Source: JALYIM01 sp040003205
GTDB lineage: Bacteria; Acidobacteriota; Terriglobia; Terriglobales; Acidobacteriaceae
Direction: 5' to 3'
Length of the DNA stretch: 5,505 bases
NCBI GenBank assembly: GCA_040003205.1
Contig: JBDUDA010000205.1
Coordinates: 1 to 5,505, forward strand
The notes below the pieces were generated by a model. It was not told the DNA's origin. It worked only from the letters and a program-made list of their open reading frames with translations, and ran no database searches. The position numbers and the translations under genes are program-made. Positions 1 to 5,505 of the stretch are shown in pieces. Numbering within the stretch: position 1 is the first letter of the stretch; every line of letters starts with the position of its first letter.

Positions 1-976
1 TGTCAGCGAGCCCGACATTGCTTCGCCGGACGAAGCTTACGAATACCTTACGCGACTGAAAGAAATCATTCTGTATACCGGCGTGAGCGATTGCAACATG
101 GAGGAAGGTTCGCTGCGCTGCGATGCCAACATCAGCGTGCGTCCGCGGGGACAGAAGCAGTTCGGCACTAAGACGGAAGTGAAGAACGTCAACTCTTTCC
201 GCTTTATTCGGGAAGCGTTGCAGTACGAAATAGAGCGTCACATTGATGTGATCGAGTCCGGCGGAAAGATTACTCAAGAAACCCGTTTGTACAACTCTGC
301 CGAGGGTAAGACTTACAGCATGCGTTCAAAGGAGCAGGCGCACGATTACCGTTATTTTCCCGAGCCGGATTTGTTGCCGCTGGTGGTGGATGAAAAGTGG
401 CAGGGAGCAATTCGCCAGACGCTACCGGAATTGCCAGAAGCGAGACGGAAGCGGCTTGTGACGGATTACGGCATCAGTGAGCAGGATGCAGGCGTTCTTA
501 CCGTAAGCAGGAGCCTTGCCGATCAATTCGAGTCGGCGGCGAAAGCTGCGAAGAGTCCCAAGCGGGTTGCGAATCTGGTGCAGGGCGAACTCATGGGACG
601 ACTTAACGCCAAGGGATTGGAAATCGAGCAGTCTCCGATTTCGATGGCCGGGGTAGCGGCGTCGGCGGACCTGGTGGAGAGCGGAGCGATTTCCGGCAAG
701 ATGCTGAAGGAGCTTTACGACTTGTCGTTCCAGCGCGGCAAGGACTTTCCGGCGGTTTACGAAGAGGAAGGCAGGCCGGAGCAGTCCACCGATACATCGG
801 CTCTGGAAAAGATCATTGATGACGTGATTGCCAGCAATCCCAAGCAGGTTGAACAATATCGTGCCGGAAAGAAAACGGTTGCGGCGTTCTTTGTGGGCCA
901 GGTGATGAAGGCTTCAAAGGGTCAGGCGAATCCGCAATTGGTGAATGAACTGGTCGCGAAGAAATTGGGTGAGTAG
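1..976 (+). CDS. gatB: Asp-tRNA(Asn)/Glu-tRNA(Gln) amidotransferase subunit B, 3' part
   Basis: GatB is the tRNA-binding and kinase subunit of the GatCAB amidotransferase. The complex converts mischarged Glu-tRNA(Gln) or Asp-tRNA(Asn) into Gln-tRNA(Gln) or Asn-tRNA(Asn) in the cytoplasm. The frame is open from position 2 and gives 324 residues to the TAG at 974-976; the family is usually about 475-490 aa, so roughly the first third lies upstream. Family hallmarks are the NMEEGSLRCDANISVRPRG block at 98-154, KTEVKNVNSF just after it, QETRLYNSAEGKTYSMRSKE, and the HDYRYFPEPDLLPL segment near 341-379. The last ~150 residues are the helical GatB/YqeY-type tail domain, ending with the typical NPKQVEQYRAGK...VGQVMKASKGQANPQLVNEL pattern. 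A GTG at 83 is an internal valine codon: GatB-like sequence continues upstream of it. gatC and gatA are not in view, and nothing follows closely on the same strand, so gatB probably ends its transcription unit. Identification is very secure. Confidence 0.97.
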   Translation, partial: VSEPDIASPDEAYEYLTRLKEIILYTGVSDCNMEEGSLRCDANISVRPRGQKQFGTKTEVKNVNSFRFIREALQYEIERHIDVIESGGKITQETRLYNSAEGKTYSMRSKEQAHDYRYFPEPDLLPLVVDEKWQGAIRQTLPELPEARRKRLVTDYGISEQDAGVLTVSRSLADQFESAAKAAKSPKRVANLVQGELMGRLNAKGLEIEQSPISMAGVAASADLVESGAISGKMLKELYDLSFQRGKDFPAVYEEEGRPEQSTDTSALEKIIDDVIASNPKQVEQYRAGKKTVAAFFVGQVMKASKGQANPQLVNELVAKKLGE

Positions 977-1004
977 CTCTACTCCACACCTGTATTCCTG
1001 AAAT

Positions 1005-1087
1005 CCCACCCTTCAAAATCGAAGGGTGGGGCACCCTGAGGTTATATTTCCGAGTCCCACCATCCAAAAGTCGGAGGGTGGGGCACC
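1005..1087. repeat. Pair of related intergenic hairpins with GGGTGGGGCACC repeats
   Basis: Two similar hairpins lie in the spacer after gatB. The first pairs CCCACCCTTC (1005-1014) with GAAGGGTGGG (1021-1030), a perfect 10-bp stem around a 6-nt loop. The second pairs CCCACCATCC (1056-1065) with GGAGGGTGGG (1073-1082), 9 of 10 pairs, around a 7-nt loop. Each is followed by the same right flank, so GGGTGGGGCACC occurs at 1024-1035 and again at 1076-1087, with a 52-bp period. No T-tract follows either hairpin, so they are not classical intrinsic terminators, although they could still stop or stabilise the gatB transcript. I infer a dispersed REP-like intergenic element. Confidence 0.75.
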
Positions 1088-1122
1088 TGTCGCCTTTCCG
1101 TACGCTAAACCTTGTGGGCCGA

Positions 1123-1138
1123 GCGCCCCCGTGGGCGC
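1123..1138. repeat. Short GC-rich hairpin in the spacer
   Basis: GCGCCC (1123-1128) pairs perfectly with GGGCGC (1133-1138) around the 4-nt loop CCGT. It lies 36 bp after the hairpin pair at 1005-1087 and could be part of the same composite element. No T-run follows. The rest of the 977-1227 spacer shows no gene and no promoter that I can defend. Confidence 0.45.
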
Positions 1139-1215
1139 AATACCTCCGTTACGTAATAAGTCCGCCCACGTCCAGTTAACATTGAAATCTGAGTTTCGCT
1201 TTGTGCGGGATTCGC

Positions 1216-1220
1216 GGAGG
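1216..1220 (+). promoter_or_regulatory. Ribosome binding site choosing the ATG at 1228
   Basis: GGAGG at 1216-1220 lies 7 nt before the ATG at 1228. This favours that start over the in-frame TTG at 1201, which would put the Shine-Dalgarno sequence inside the gene and add nine residues ahead of the hydrophobic segment. Confidence 0.75.
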
Positions 1221-1227
1221 ACTGGCG

Positions 1228-1881
1228 ATGACATGGAAAATTAATCAGATCGTTAGTGTTGTCACGGTAACGTCGTCTGCGATCGCGCTTGCTTTGGTGT
1301 TGCAGGAGCCCGCACCGCTTACGGAGCCGCAAATAGCGTCGGTGGCTGCGGTTAACGCACAAGCGTTCCAGGAGAAGATCCAGCAATTGCAGGCGAACGG
1401 CGATCAAGCAGCTGGTCCGTCGGAAATTCGACTCACAGCAGGCGAGGTGGCTGCCGCCCTAACTGAATCAGTGGGGACCAAGTCGGCTTCAACCGCCGCT
1501 CCCCACCAGGGTTCGCACGGCCAGAATGCAACGCTGCAACAGGCATCAGTTCTCTCGGCGAGTTCTAGCTTTGGAAGCGGCGCGCCAGTAGTGCAGAACT
1601 ACCAGGTGGATTTCGTCGGCGACATCGCGCGCGGACAGTTCGCAACAAAGATCGCGGGAAAAAATGTCTACGTTACACTGGCGGGACATTTGGGATCGAG
1701 CGAGGGTTATGCAACGTTTGTCCCAACCGAATTCAAAGTTGGAAACCTGGATATTCCAGTAGCGCTTGTCAACGGGGCCCTTCAGAAGCGACTCGCCGAC
1801 CAGCGCGATCAGCTTAAGCTGCCAGATAACGTCGATAACATTAAGGTGGAAAACGGCGAACTGGTGATGACCAAAAAATAG
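1228..1881 (+). CDS. Membrane-anchored or exported protein of unknown function, 217 aa
   Basis: I do not recognise a named family. The 217-residue product has a short N-terminus with one Lys, then a hydrophobic segment at residues 9-25 (IVSVVTVTSSAIALALV), consistent with a signal anchor or uncleaved signal peptide; no convincing AxA cleavage site follows. Residues 34-60 are Ala/Gln-rich and probably helical. LTAGEVAAALTES at 69-81 resembles the short helix that opens several lipid-binding-like extracytoplasmic folds (YpmS/DUF2140 type); this is a weak resemblance only. Residues 82-119 are Ser/Ala/Gly/Gln-rich linker. Residues 122-217 form a compact block with alternating beta-type pattern (NYQVDFVGDIARGQFATKIAGKNVYVTLAGHLG, then FVPTEFKVGNLDIPVALVN) and a charged tail (KRLADQRDQLKLP...IKVENGELVM). 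It has no cysteines and no obvious catalytic motif. It probably sits outside the cytoplasmic membrane. The stop codon overlaps the terminator hairpin of the convergent gene. The ORF is well supported; its function is unknown. Confidence 0.85.
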   Translation: MTWKINQIVSVVTVTSSAIALALVLQEPAPLTEPQIASVAAVNAQAFQEKIQQLQANGDQAAGPSEIRLTAGEVAAALTESVGTKSASTAAPHQGSHGQNATLQQASVLSASSSFGSGAPVVQNYQVDFVGDIARGQFATKIAGKNVYVTLAGHLGSSEGYATFVPTEFKVGNLDIPVALVNGALQKRLADQRDQLKLPDNVDNIKVENGELVMTKK

Positions 1882-1901
1882 GGCCAGCGCCGGCCGGCCC
1901 T
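1873..1901 (-). terminator. Intrinsic terminator of the TPR gene, overlapping the convergent gene's end
   Basis: Read on the - strand, AGGGCC (1901-1896) pairs with GGCCCT (1885-1880), with two further GC pairs inside after one mismatch and a 4-nt loop. After one A come six T residues (1878-1873). This is a standard hairpin plus U-tract, starting about 30 nt beyond the TPR stop codon at 1933. On the + strand the same hairpin has A residues before it and no T-tract after it, so it should work mainly for the - strand gene. Confidence 0.7.
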
Positions 1902-1932
1902 GCATCAGGAAAATTTCTATCTCTTGATCCTA

Positions 1933-3579
1933 CTATCCTAAGTCCTCAATTTTGAGGGTAGAATCCCCACCCTTCCAGGCCGCGTGGAATTGATCTTGTA
2001 CGAAGCCGGCGTCATAGGCGCGGTCTTGCGCTTTTAATGCCTGGTGCAAGCCAAAGAGCGAGCGTGGGTTTCTGGGATTGCGATCCAAATCTGCACGAAA
2101 AACTTTTTCGGCGCCAGGGGCATCGCCATTCATTAGCAGGGCAGCGCCTAAAGATTCGCGAACTGGAAAGAACCAATCTGGAGGCTCGCCATATTTCAGC
2201 GAGTCCTGAATTTCGACCGCTTCGGTCAACATCGAAATGGCCTTCGCACTGTCCTTTTTCGCGAGGGCAATCTTTGCTCCCAGGACATTTTCAGCGATTT
2301 TCAAAATGTCTTTAGTCTTATTGTCGACCGGCATGGCAAAAACCACGTCGGGCGACGTGCTCTGTTCTGCTTCTGAAACGATTTTGTATTCCGCTTCCGC
2401 ATCGCTCAACTTGCCGGTGGCGGCCAGGGCCATGCCACGGGAAAAATGCCAGAACATCGTTGTAGTTTTCATCTCCGCATCCGGCTGATGCATGGAAAGA
2501 ATCTGGTTCCATTTGTGGAAGCGAAGTTCCACGGCCATAGGGATGGTCATCAAGCCCTCGAGCGGCGGCATGTCTTTCACGTGCGGGCCAACGTGGGCAG
2601 TCAGCAGATCGGCATTCTTTTTTGCCTCTGCATAGTTGCCATCCATGCTGGCGCAAGCGGCGATGAAATGCAGGTTGTGACTGTAATACATCATCGGATA
2701 AATGCCCTGCGCCCCGCTGGCACGGATATAGGCGCGATCGACGATGGCTGCATCTTCGTTGGTCTTAGTTGCTGCCGCGTAGTCCCCGGTGCGGATGTAA
2801 ACATGCGCCGGCATGTGGACGATGTGTCCGGCGTTGGGCGCGAGAGATGCCAACTTGTTTGCACCGGCGAGAGCGCGTTCGGGGTTCTGCGAAGCTTCGA
2901 CCGCGTGAATGTAGTAGTGAATCGCGCCCAGATGGTTAGGGTCTCTTCGCATTACCGATTCGAGCGTGGCGACGATTTCCTCGGTTCCGGCTTCAGGAGT
3001 GCCGTCGGCGTGCCACAGTCCCCAAGGATGCAAGTCCATCCCGGATTCAGCGAATAGGGTGGCGGCGTCGAGGTCGTCGGGAGACTTTTTTGCAACTTCG
3101 CGCATGGCGTCGTGATAGTCCTCGGCCGCTTTGCGACGGTCCGCTTTTGCGTCTTCAGGGAAACGCAGCGCCATGGCGTGGATGTAAGCCTGCTCGCTGG
3201 GGGAGGCATTCGCTGAAAGATCTGAAGCCTTCTGGATTGCCTGGTGCGCTTGAAGAAAGCGGTCGTCGCTGGCAGGATCGTTGTAATTCGGCCCAACCGC
3301 CTCGGCGACTCCCCAGTACGCAATGGCGAGCTTGGGATCGAGTTCGGCCGCATGCTGGAACGAGCGCGCTGCTTCGTCGTGATTGAATGCATAGATGAAC
3401 CGCAATCCCTGATCGAAGAATTTTTGCGCCTCGGAATTGCGAGTGGAAACCGGGTGATGCGCAGTGCCAACTCCGGCCATCAGAGTTACCGGGCGGGGCT
3501 TACTTTCAGGTGCGTGGCTTTGCGCAACGCTGAAAGCGGATGCCAACAGGAACAGAAAAAACACCATGCGATGTCTCAT
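1933..3579 (-). CDS. Secreted tetratricopeptide-repeat protein with conserved-looking histidine clusters
   Basis: The 548-aa product starts with a signal peptide (MRHRMVFFLFLLASAFSVAQ, cleavage likely around residues 19-23), so it is probably periplasmic or secreted. TPR-like helical repeats follow: SEAQKFFDQGLRFIYAFNHDEAARSFQHAAELDPKLAIAYWG (49-90) is a textbook TPR pattern, with further units near 235-270, 298-325, 376-402, 432-456 and 474-512 (LGAALLMNGDAPGAEKVFRADLDRNPRNPRSLFGLHQAL). The middle contains dense histidines: HYYIHAVEAS (221-230), HIVHMPAHVYIRTGDY (252-267) and YYSHNLHF (298-305). I recall a widespread uncharacterised TPR family with this same layout. TPRs usually mediate protein contacts; no enzymatic role can be assigned. 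Start choice: ATG at 3579 has GGAGG (3593-3589) 9 nt upstream; a second ATG five codons in is possible but has no comparable site. Its terminator lies at 1901-1873. It is divergent from the lipid kinase gene. Confidence 0.93.
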   Translation of the reverse strand: MRHRMVFFLFLLASAFSVAQSHAPESKPRPVTLMAGVGTAHHPVSTRNSEAQKFFDQGLRFIYAFNHDEAARSFQHAAELDPKLAIAYWGVAEAVGPNYNDPASDDRFLQAHQAIQKASDLSANASPSEQAYIHAMALRFPEDAKADRRKAAEDYHDAMREVAKKSPDDLDAATLFAESGMDLHPWGLWHADGTPEAGTEEIVATLESVMRRDPNHLGAIHYYIHAVEASQNPERALAGANKLASLAPNAGHIVHMPAHVYIRTGDYAAATKTNEDAAIVDRAYIRASGAQGIYPMMYYSHNLHFIAACASMDGNYAEAKKNADLLTAHVGPHVKDMPPLEGLMTIPMAVELRFHKWNQILSMHQPDAEMKTTTMFWHFSRGMALAATGKLSDAEAEYKIVSEAEQSTSPDVVFAMPVDNKTKDILKIAENVLGAKIALAKKDSAKAISMLTEAVEIQDSLKYGEPPDWFFPVRESLGAALLMNGDAPGAEKVFRADLDRNPRNPRSLFGLHQALKAQDRAYDAGFVQDQFHAAWKGGDSTLKIEDLG

Positions 3580-3588
3580 GAGAATGTG

Positions 3589-3593
3589 CCTCC
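3589..3593 (-). promoter_or_regulatory. Ribosome binding site of the TPR gene
   Basis: On the - strand GGAGG (3593-3589) lies 9 nt ahead of the ATG at 3579-3577. It supports the full signal peptide beginning with MRHRM. I found no promoter for this gene that I could defend in the divergent spacer. Confidence 0.65.
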
Positions 3594-3664
3594 AGTAAGA
3601 TTGCCGGCGAAGTGCTATTTAGGACTCAGTAGTCGGTTTCAGGGAAGCTTAGTAAAACTTTACG

Positions 3665-3684
3665 AGTTGCGCAACTGCTAGTTG
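3665..3684. promoter_or_regulatory. Palindromic site in the divergent spacer, possible operator
   Basis: AGTTGCGCAACT (3665-3676) is a perfect 12-bp palindrome. Its right half, CAACT (3672-3676), also forms an inverted pair with AGTTG at 3680-3684, so the same 5-mer occurs three times in 20 bp in alternating orientation. It lies between the divergent TPR and lipid kinase genes, 86 bp before the TPR start and about 65 bp before the predicted -35 box of the kinase gene. A regulator binding site is possible, but no regulator gene is in view and short palindromes also occur by chance. Confidence 0.3.
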
Positions 3685-3749
3685 TCGCGTTCAGGCCCAG
3701 GGGTCTCCGAGAGCGCTGTAAGCAGTCAAGTGTGTTGCCGCGTAATTCG

Positions 3750-3778
3750 TTCAGAAGCTGGGCACCTTCCGCTACAAT
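3750..3778 (+). promoter_or_regulatory. Predicted sigma70-type promoter for the lipid kinase gene
   Basis: TTCAGA (3750-3755, four of six matches to TTGACA) and TACAAT (3773-3778, five of six matches to TATAAT) are separated by exactly 17 bp. Transcription would start near 3785, leaving a leader of only about 13 nt before the ATG at 3798. The rest of the 218-bp spacer (3580-3797) holds the TPR ribosome binding site and a palindrome, with no gene visible. Confidence 0.5.
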
Positions 3779-3797
3779 CCATAGTTCCCGACATTTT

Positions 3798-4757
3798 ATG
3801 CCCATACGAAAGGCTGCGCTGCTGTATAACCCGCATTCCGGGCCCCGGCACAGCCGGGGACTTGAGGACATAGAGTCCGTGGAAAAAGTATTTCGCGCGG
3901 CCGGGATCGATATTTTCGCGGAAGCGACTCGCCCGGGCGTCGAGGTAGAAAAGCAGACGCGGCAAGCTATCGAACGGGGCTGCGATACGATCTTTGCGTG
4001 TGGAGGCGACGGCACCATCCACGGCGTTCTACAGGCAATGGTTGGCACGCATGCCGCGCTGGGCGTGATCCCACTCGGCACGGCCAACGCCATGGCGCAC
4101 GATTTGGGGATTCCGTTTTCTCCTGTCCGTGCTGCGCGGGCTGCTCTCGCTGCTGAAGCGTGCCGCTTCGCGGTGGGAAAGCTTGAATACCAGGACATGT
4201 CGGGAAATCGGAGTTCCCGCTATTTCACGGTTGCCGCTGGCATCGGCCTTGACGCTCATCTTTTTTATAAATTGAACATGCTCGTGAAAGGGCGTTTGGG
4301 GATGTTGGCCTATTATGCAAAGGCCACTCATGTTTGGCTGACGCATGGGATGACGTTTTTTGACGTCGAGCTCGCGAATCACGAAGAGTCGGAGACACGC
4401 AAGCACATCGTTTCGGAACTTCTCGCGGTGCGCATCCGGCAATTTGGGGGCGTGTTGCGAGAAGTCGCTCCTGGGGCTTCTTTGGGGCGAAACGACCTTC
4501 GACTGGTTCTATTTCAAACGAACAACCGATTGCATTATCTGATGTACATTTTGCGGGGATTCGTGGGGGTTTCGTGGGACGTTCCGGGCATCGAGCTCGC
4601 GTTTGCCGACCGGGTTCGTTGCACTGCTTCAAATCATGACGATGCGAGAATTTTTGTCGAGGCAGATGGAGAACTAGTGGGGACATTGCCTGCGGAGATT
4701 TCTATTGTTCCGGATGCGCTTACGATTCTGGTGAGAAAGGAAACGGGAGGGGAATAG
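3798..4757 (+). CDS. Diacylglycerol kinase-family lipid kinase (DgkB/YegS type)
   Basis: This 319-aa protein belongs to the soluble DAGK catalytic-domain family, which transfers phosphate from ATP to a lipid hydroxyl (diacylglycerol, sphingoid base or related lipid) at the inner face of the membrane. Motifs in order are the nucleotide-binding NPHSG (11-15), the signature GGDGT (69-73), PLGTANAMAHDLGIP (92-106), GIGLDA (148-153) at the start of the C-terminal beta-sandwich domain, and VEADGE (287-292) near the end, where the DGE glutamate is a family hallmark. The length is normal for the family (about 290-320). The frame is open back to 3732, but the ATG at 3798 starts directly with the usual PIRKAALLYNP strand, while the extra 22 residues look non-family and would cover the predicted promoter. 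No Shine-Dalgarno sequence is visible before it, so initiation may depend on a very short leader. The substrate cannot be told from sequence: it could recycle diacylglycerol into phosphatidate or act on another lipid. Confidence 0.93.
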   Translation: MPIRKAALLYNPHSGPRHSRGLEDIESVEKVFRAAGIDIFAEATRPGVEVEKQTRQAIERGCDTIFACGGDGTIHGVLQAMVGTHAALGVIPLGTANAMAHDLGIPFSPVRAARAALAAEACRFAVGKLEYQDMSGNRSSRYFTVAAGIGLDAHLFYKLNMLVKGRLGMLAYYAKATHVWLTHGMTFFDVELANHEESETRKHIVSELLAVRIRQFGGVLREVAPGASLGRNDLRLVLFQTNNRLHYLMYILRGFVGVSWDVPGIELAFADRVRCTASNHDDARIFVEADGELVGTLPAEISIVPDALTILVRKETGGE

Positions 4758-4774
4758 GGACGCTTCGACTCTTC

Positions 4775-4796
4775 GAGCTTTCGCGAGCGAAGGCTC
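4775..4796. repeat. Hairpin just downstream of the lipid kinase gene
   Basis: GAGCTTTCGC (4775-4784) is complementary to GCGAAGGCTC (4787-4796) with one G-U wobble; the central bases would open as the loop. It begins 18 nt after the kinase stop codon. No T-tract follows, so it is at best an imperfect terminator; its right arm overlaps the first copy of the neighbouring direct repeat. Confidence 0.5.
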
Positions 4797-4849
4797 TCAC
4801 GCGCTCAGCATGACATAGGAGCGAAAGCTTTAACACGCTCAGCATGACA
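4785..4849. repeat. Two imperfect 31-bp direct repeats ending CGCTCAGCATGACA
   Basis: Positions 4785-4815 and 4819-4849 match at 27 of 31 bases, with a 34-bp period. Both end in the identical 14-mer CGCTCAGCATGACA (4802-4815 and 4836-4849). On the - strand this reads TGTCATGCTGAGCG followed by a GCTTTCGCTC or GCCTTCGCTC part, which resembles a dispersed intergenic element I associate with acidobacterial and other genomes. Together with the hairpin at 4775-4796 it fills much of the spacer between the lipid kinase and the YdjM-like gene. Confidence 0.75.
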
Positions 4850-4873
4850 AAAAGATTGTGTTAGAACTAATAT

Positions 4874-5505
4874 TTGGAGCCTATTACTCATTTTCTTACC
4901 GGCGCTTGCATGGGGCGGGCCGGCCTCAATCGCAAGACGGCGCTGGCTACTCTGACGCTCACCCTGGCAGCCGAGGCGCCTGACATTGATGTTGTGGGAA
5001 ATTTCAAGGATCCCGTTTTCGGGTTTGCCCATCACCGGGGATTCACTCACTCTTTTCTTGGATTGTTTTTTGTTTCCGCGCTTGTGGTGGGATTTGTATA
5101 TCTGATCTGGCGAGTTCGGGGAAAAAAACTGAAGGATCCGGCCCTACCCCCGCGGTGGGTCGTGCTGTTCGGATTCGCTTATCTCGCGGGTGTCGTCCAC
5201 ATTCTGTTGGACTTCACGAATAATTATGGCGTTCGTCCTTTCTGGCCATTCAACGAAAAGTGGTATTCGTGGGATATCGTTTTTATTGTTGAGCCTGCGA
5301 TTTTAATTTTTCTGGTGGGTGGACTGTTGCTGCCGGTGTTTTTTCGGTCAGCTGTAACGAAGCGCTTAGCTGCTGCTTTAGCCTTGGCTTGTATGGCCCT
5401 GCTTTGGGGCGTTCGCGATTTTGAGCACCGGCGCGCCATGGGGGTGCTGGAGAGCCGCTATCACGATGTTTCCGGTTTAGTCCGCGCTTCAGCGTATCCC
5501 TACTG
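4874..5505 (+). CDS. Membrane-bound metal-dependent hydrolase, YdjM/DUF457 type, 5' part
   Basis: The frame is open from a TTG at 4874 to the window edge (210 codons and two bases), so the 3' end is missing. It resembles the YdjM/DUF457 family of integral membrane proteins, annotated as putative metal-dependent hydrolases; real substrates are not established. Candidate metal ligands are arranged as expected: EPITHFLTG (2-10), EAPDID (34-39), HHRGFTHS (53-60) and HILLDFTNNYG (109-119). Membrane segments are likely at about 61-79, 96-112, 135-157 and 164-180. After the last one a soluble tail begins (RDFEHRRAMGVLESRYHD), so the protein is longer than a classic ~200-aa YdjM. Start choice: TTG gives the family-typical MEPITH N-terminus, but no ribosome binding site is visible; the ATG at 4910 would remove the first conserved His and is less likely. 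The gene follows a repeat-filled 116-bp spacer and is probably transcribed separately from the kinase. Confidence 0.87.
   Translation, partial: MEPITHFLTGACMGRAGLNRKTALATLTLTLAAEAPDIDVVGNFKDPVFGFAHHRGFTHSFLGLFFVSALVVGFVYLIWRVRGKKLKDPALPPRWVVLFGFAYLAGVVHILLDFTNNYGVRPFWPFNEKWYSWDIVFIVEPAILIFLVGGLLLPVFFRSAVTKRLAAALALACMALLWGVRDFEHRRAMGVLESRYHDVSGLVRASAYPY

Noticed and set aside
83..976. GTG at 83 as the start of an independent 297-aa gene
   Set aside because: The same frame is open to the left edge, and residues before it (VSEPDIASPDEAYEYLTRLKE) are GatB sequence, so 83 is an internal Val codon.
1154..1187. Promoter for the 217-aa gene (TAACAT or TTGAAA boxes)
   Set aside because: TAACAT at 1177-1182 has no -35 partner at the right distance, and TTGAAA at 1182-1187 has no -10 box 16-18 bp downstream.
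1026..1244. 72-aa open frame across the spacer after gatB
   Set aside because: It reads through the repeat hairpins and overlaps the start of the 217-aa gene; its Pro/Gly/Ser-rich product looks like translated repeat.
2446..3057. 203-aa open frame on the + strand inside the TPR gene
   Set aside because: It is antisense to a confident signal-peptide TPR gene, has no ribosome binding site that I can see, and no family-like motif.
3616..3640. -10 box TAAATA on the - strand for the TPR gene
   Set aside because: No -35-like hexamer lies at 16-18 bp spacing, so the match is not better than chance in an AT-richer spacer.
3626..4198. 190-aa open frame on the - strand over the lipid kinase gene
   Set aside because: It lies antisense to a clear DAGK-family gene, has Ala/Arg/Ser-rich composition typical of shadow frames, and shows no recognisable motif.
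1..5505. A defence, secretion or biosynthetic gene system
   Set aside because: The five genes are on mixed strands with separate spacers and unrelated predicted roles; no toxin-antitoxin, nuclease, phage, transposase or CRISPR signal was seen on either strand.

Overview
This window looks like a chromosomal segment of a soil-type Acidobacteriota (Terriglobia-like) bacterium. That assignment is an inference. It rests on moderately GC-rich genes, two intergenic repeat families that I associate with such genomes (GGGTGGGGCACC hairpins and a TGTCATGCTGAGCG element), and protein wording I associate with acidobacteria, such as an N-terminal MEPITHFLTG membrane hydrolase and a His-rich TPR protein. 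No phage, plasmid, transposase, CRISPR, tRNA or rRNA feature is visible.

Layout: (1) positions 1-976 hold the 3' two thirds of gatB on the + strand, entering from the left. (2) 977-1227 is a 251-bp spacer with two related hairpins (1005-1087) and a third GC-rich hairpin (1123-1138). (3) 1228-1881 (+) encodes a 217-aa membrane-anchored or exported protein of unknown function. (4) It converges on a 548-aa secreted TPR protein on the - strand (3579 down to 1933); the 51-bp gap and the 3' end of the + gene contain a hairpin/U-tract terminator serving the TPR gene. (5) 3580-3797 is a divergent intergenic region with a plausible sigma70 promoter (3750-3778) for the next + gene. (6) 3798-4757 (+) encodes a DgkB/YegS-type lipid kinase. 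(7) 4758-4873 holds two imperfect 31-bp direct repeats next to a hairpin. (8) From 4874 (TTG start) to the right edge runs a membrane-bound metal-dependent hydrolase of the YdjM/DUF457 type, cut by the window end.

The genes do not form an obvious pathway. Two touch membrane or lipid biology (lipid kinase, YdjM-like protein), two are predicted to be exported or anchored, and gatB is a housekeeping translation gene. The mixed strands and the repeat-bearing spacers suggest independent transcription units. I found no convincing evidence of a new multi-gene system. The best leads are the histidine-rich core of the TPR protein, the uncharacterised 217-aa protein, the terminator whose U-tract is coding sequence of the opposing gene, and the two intergenic repeat families.
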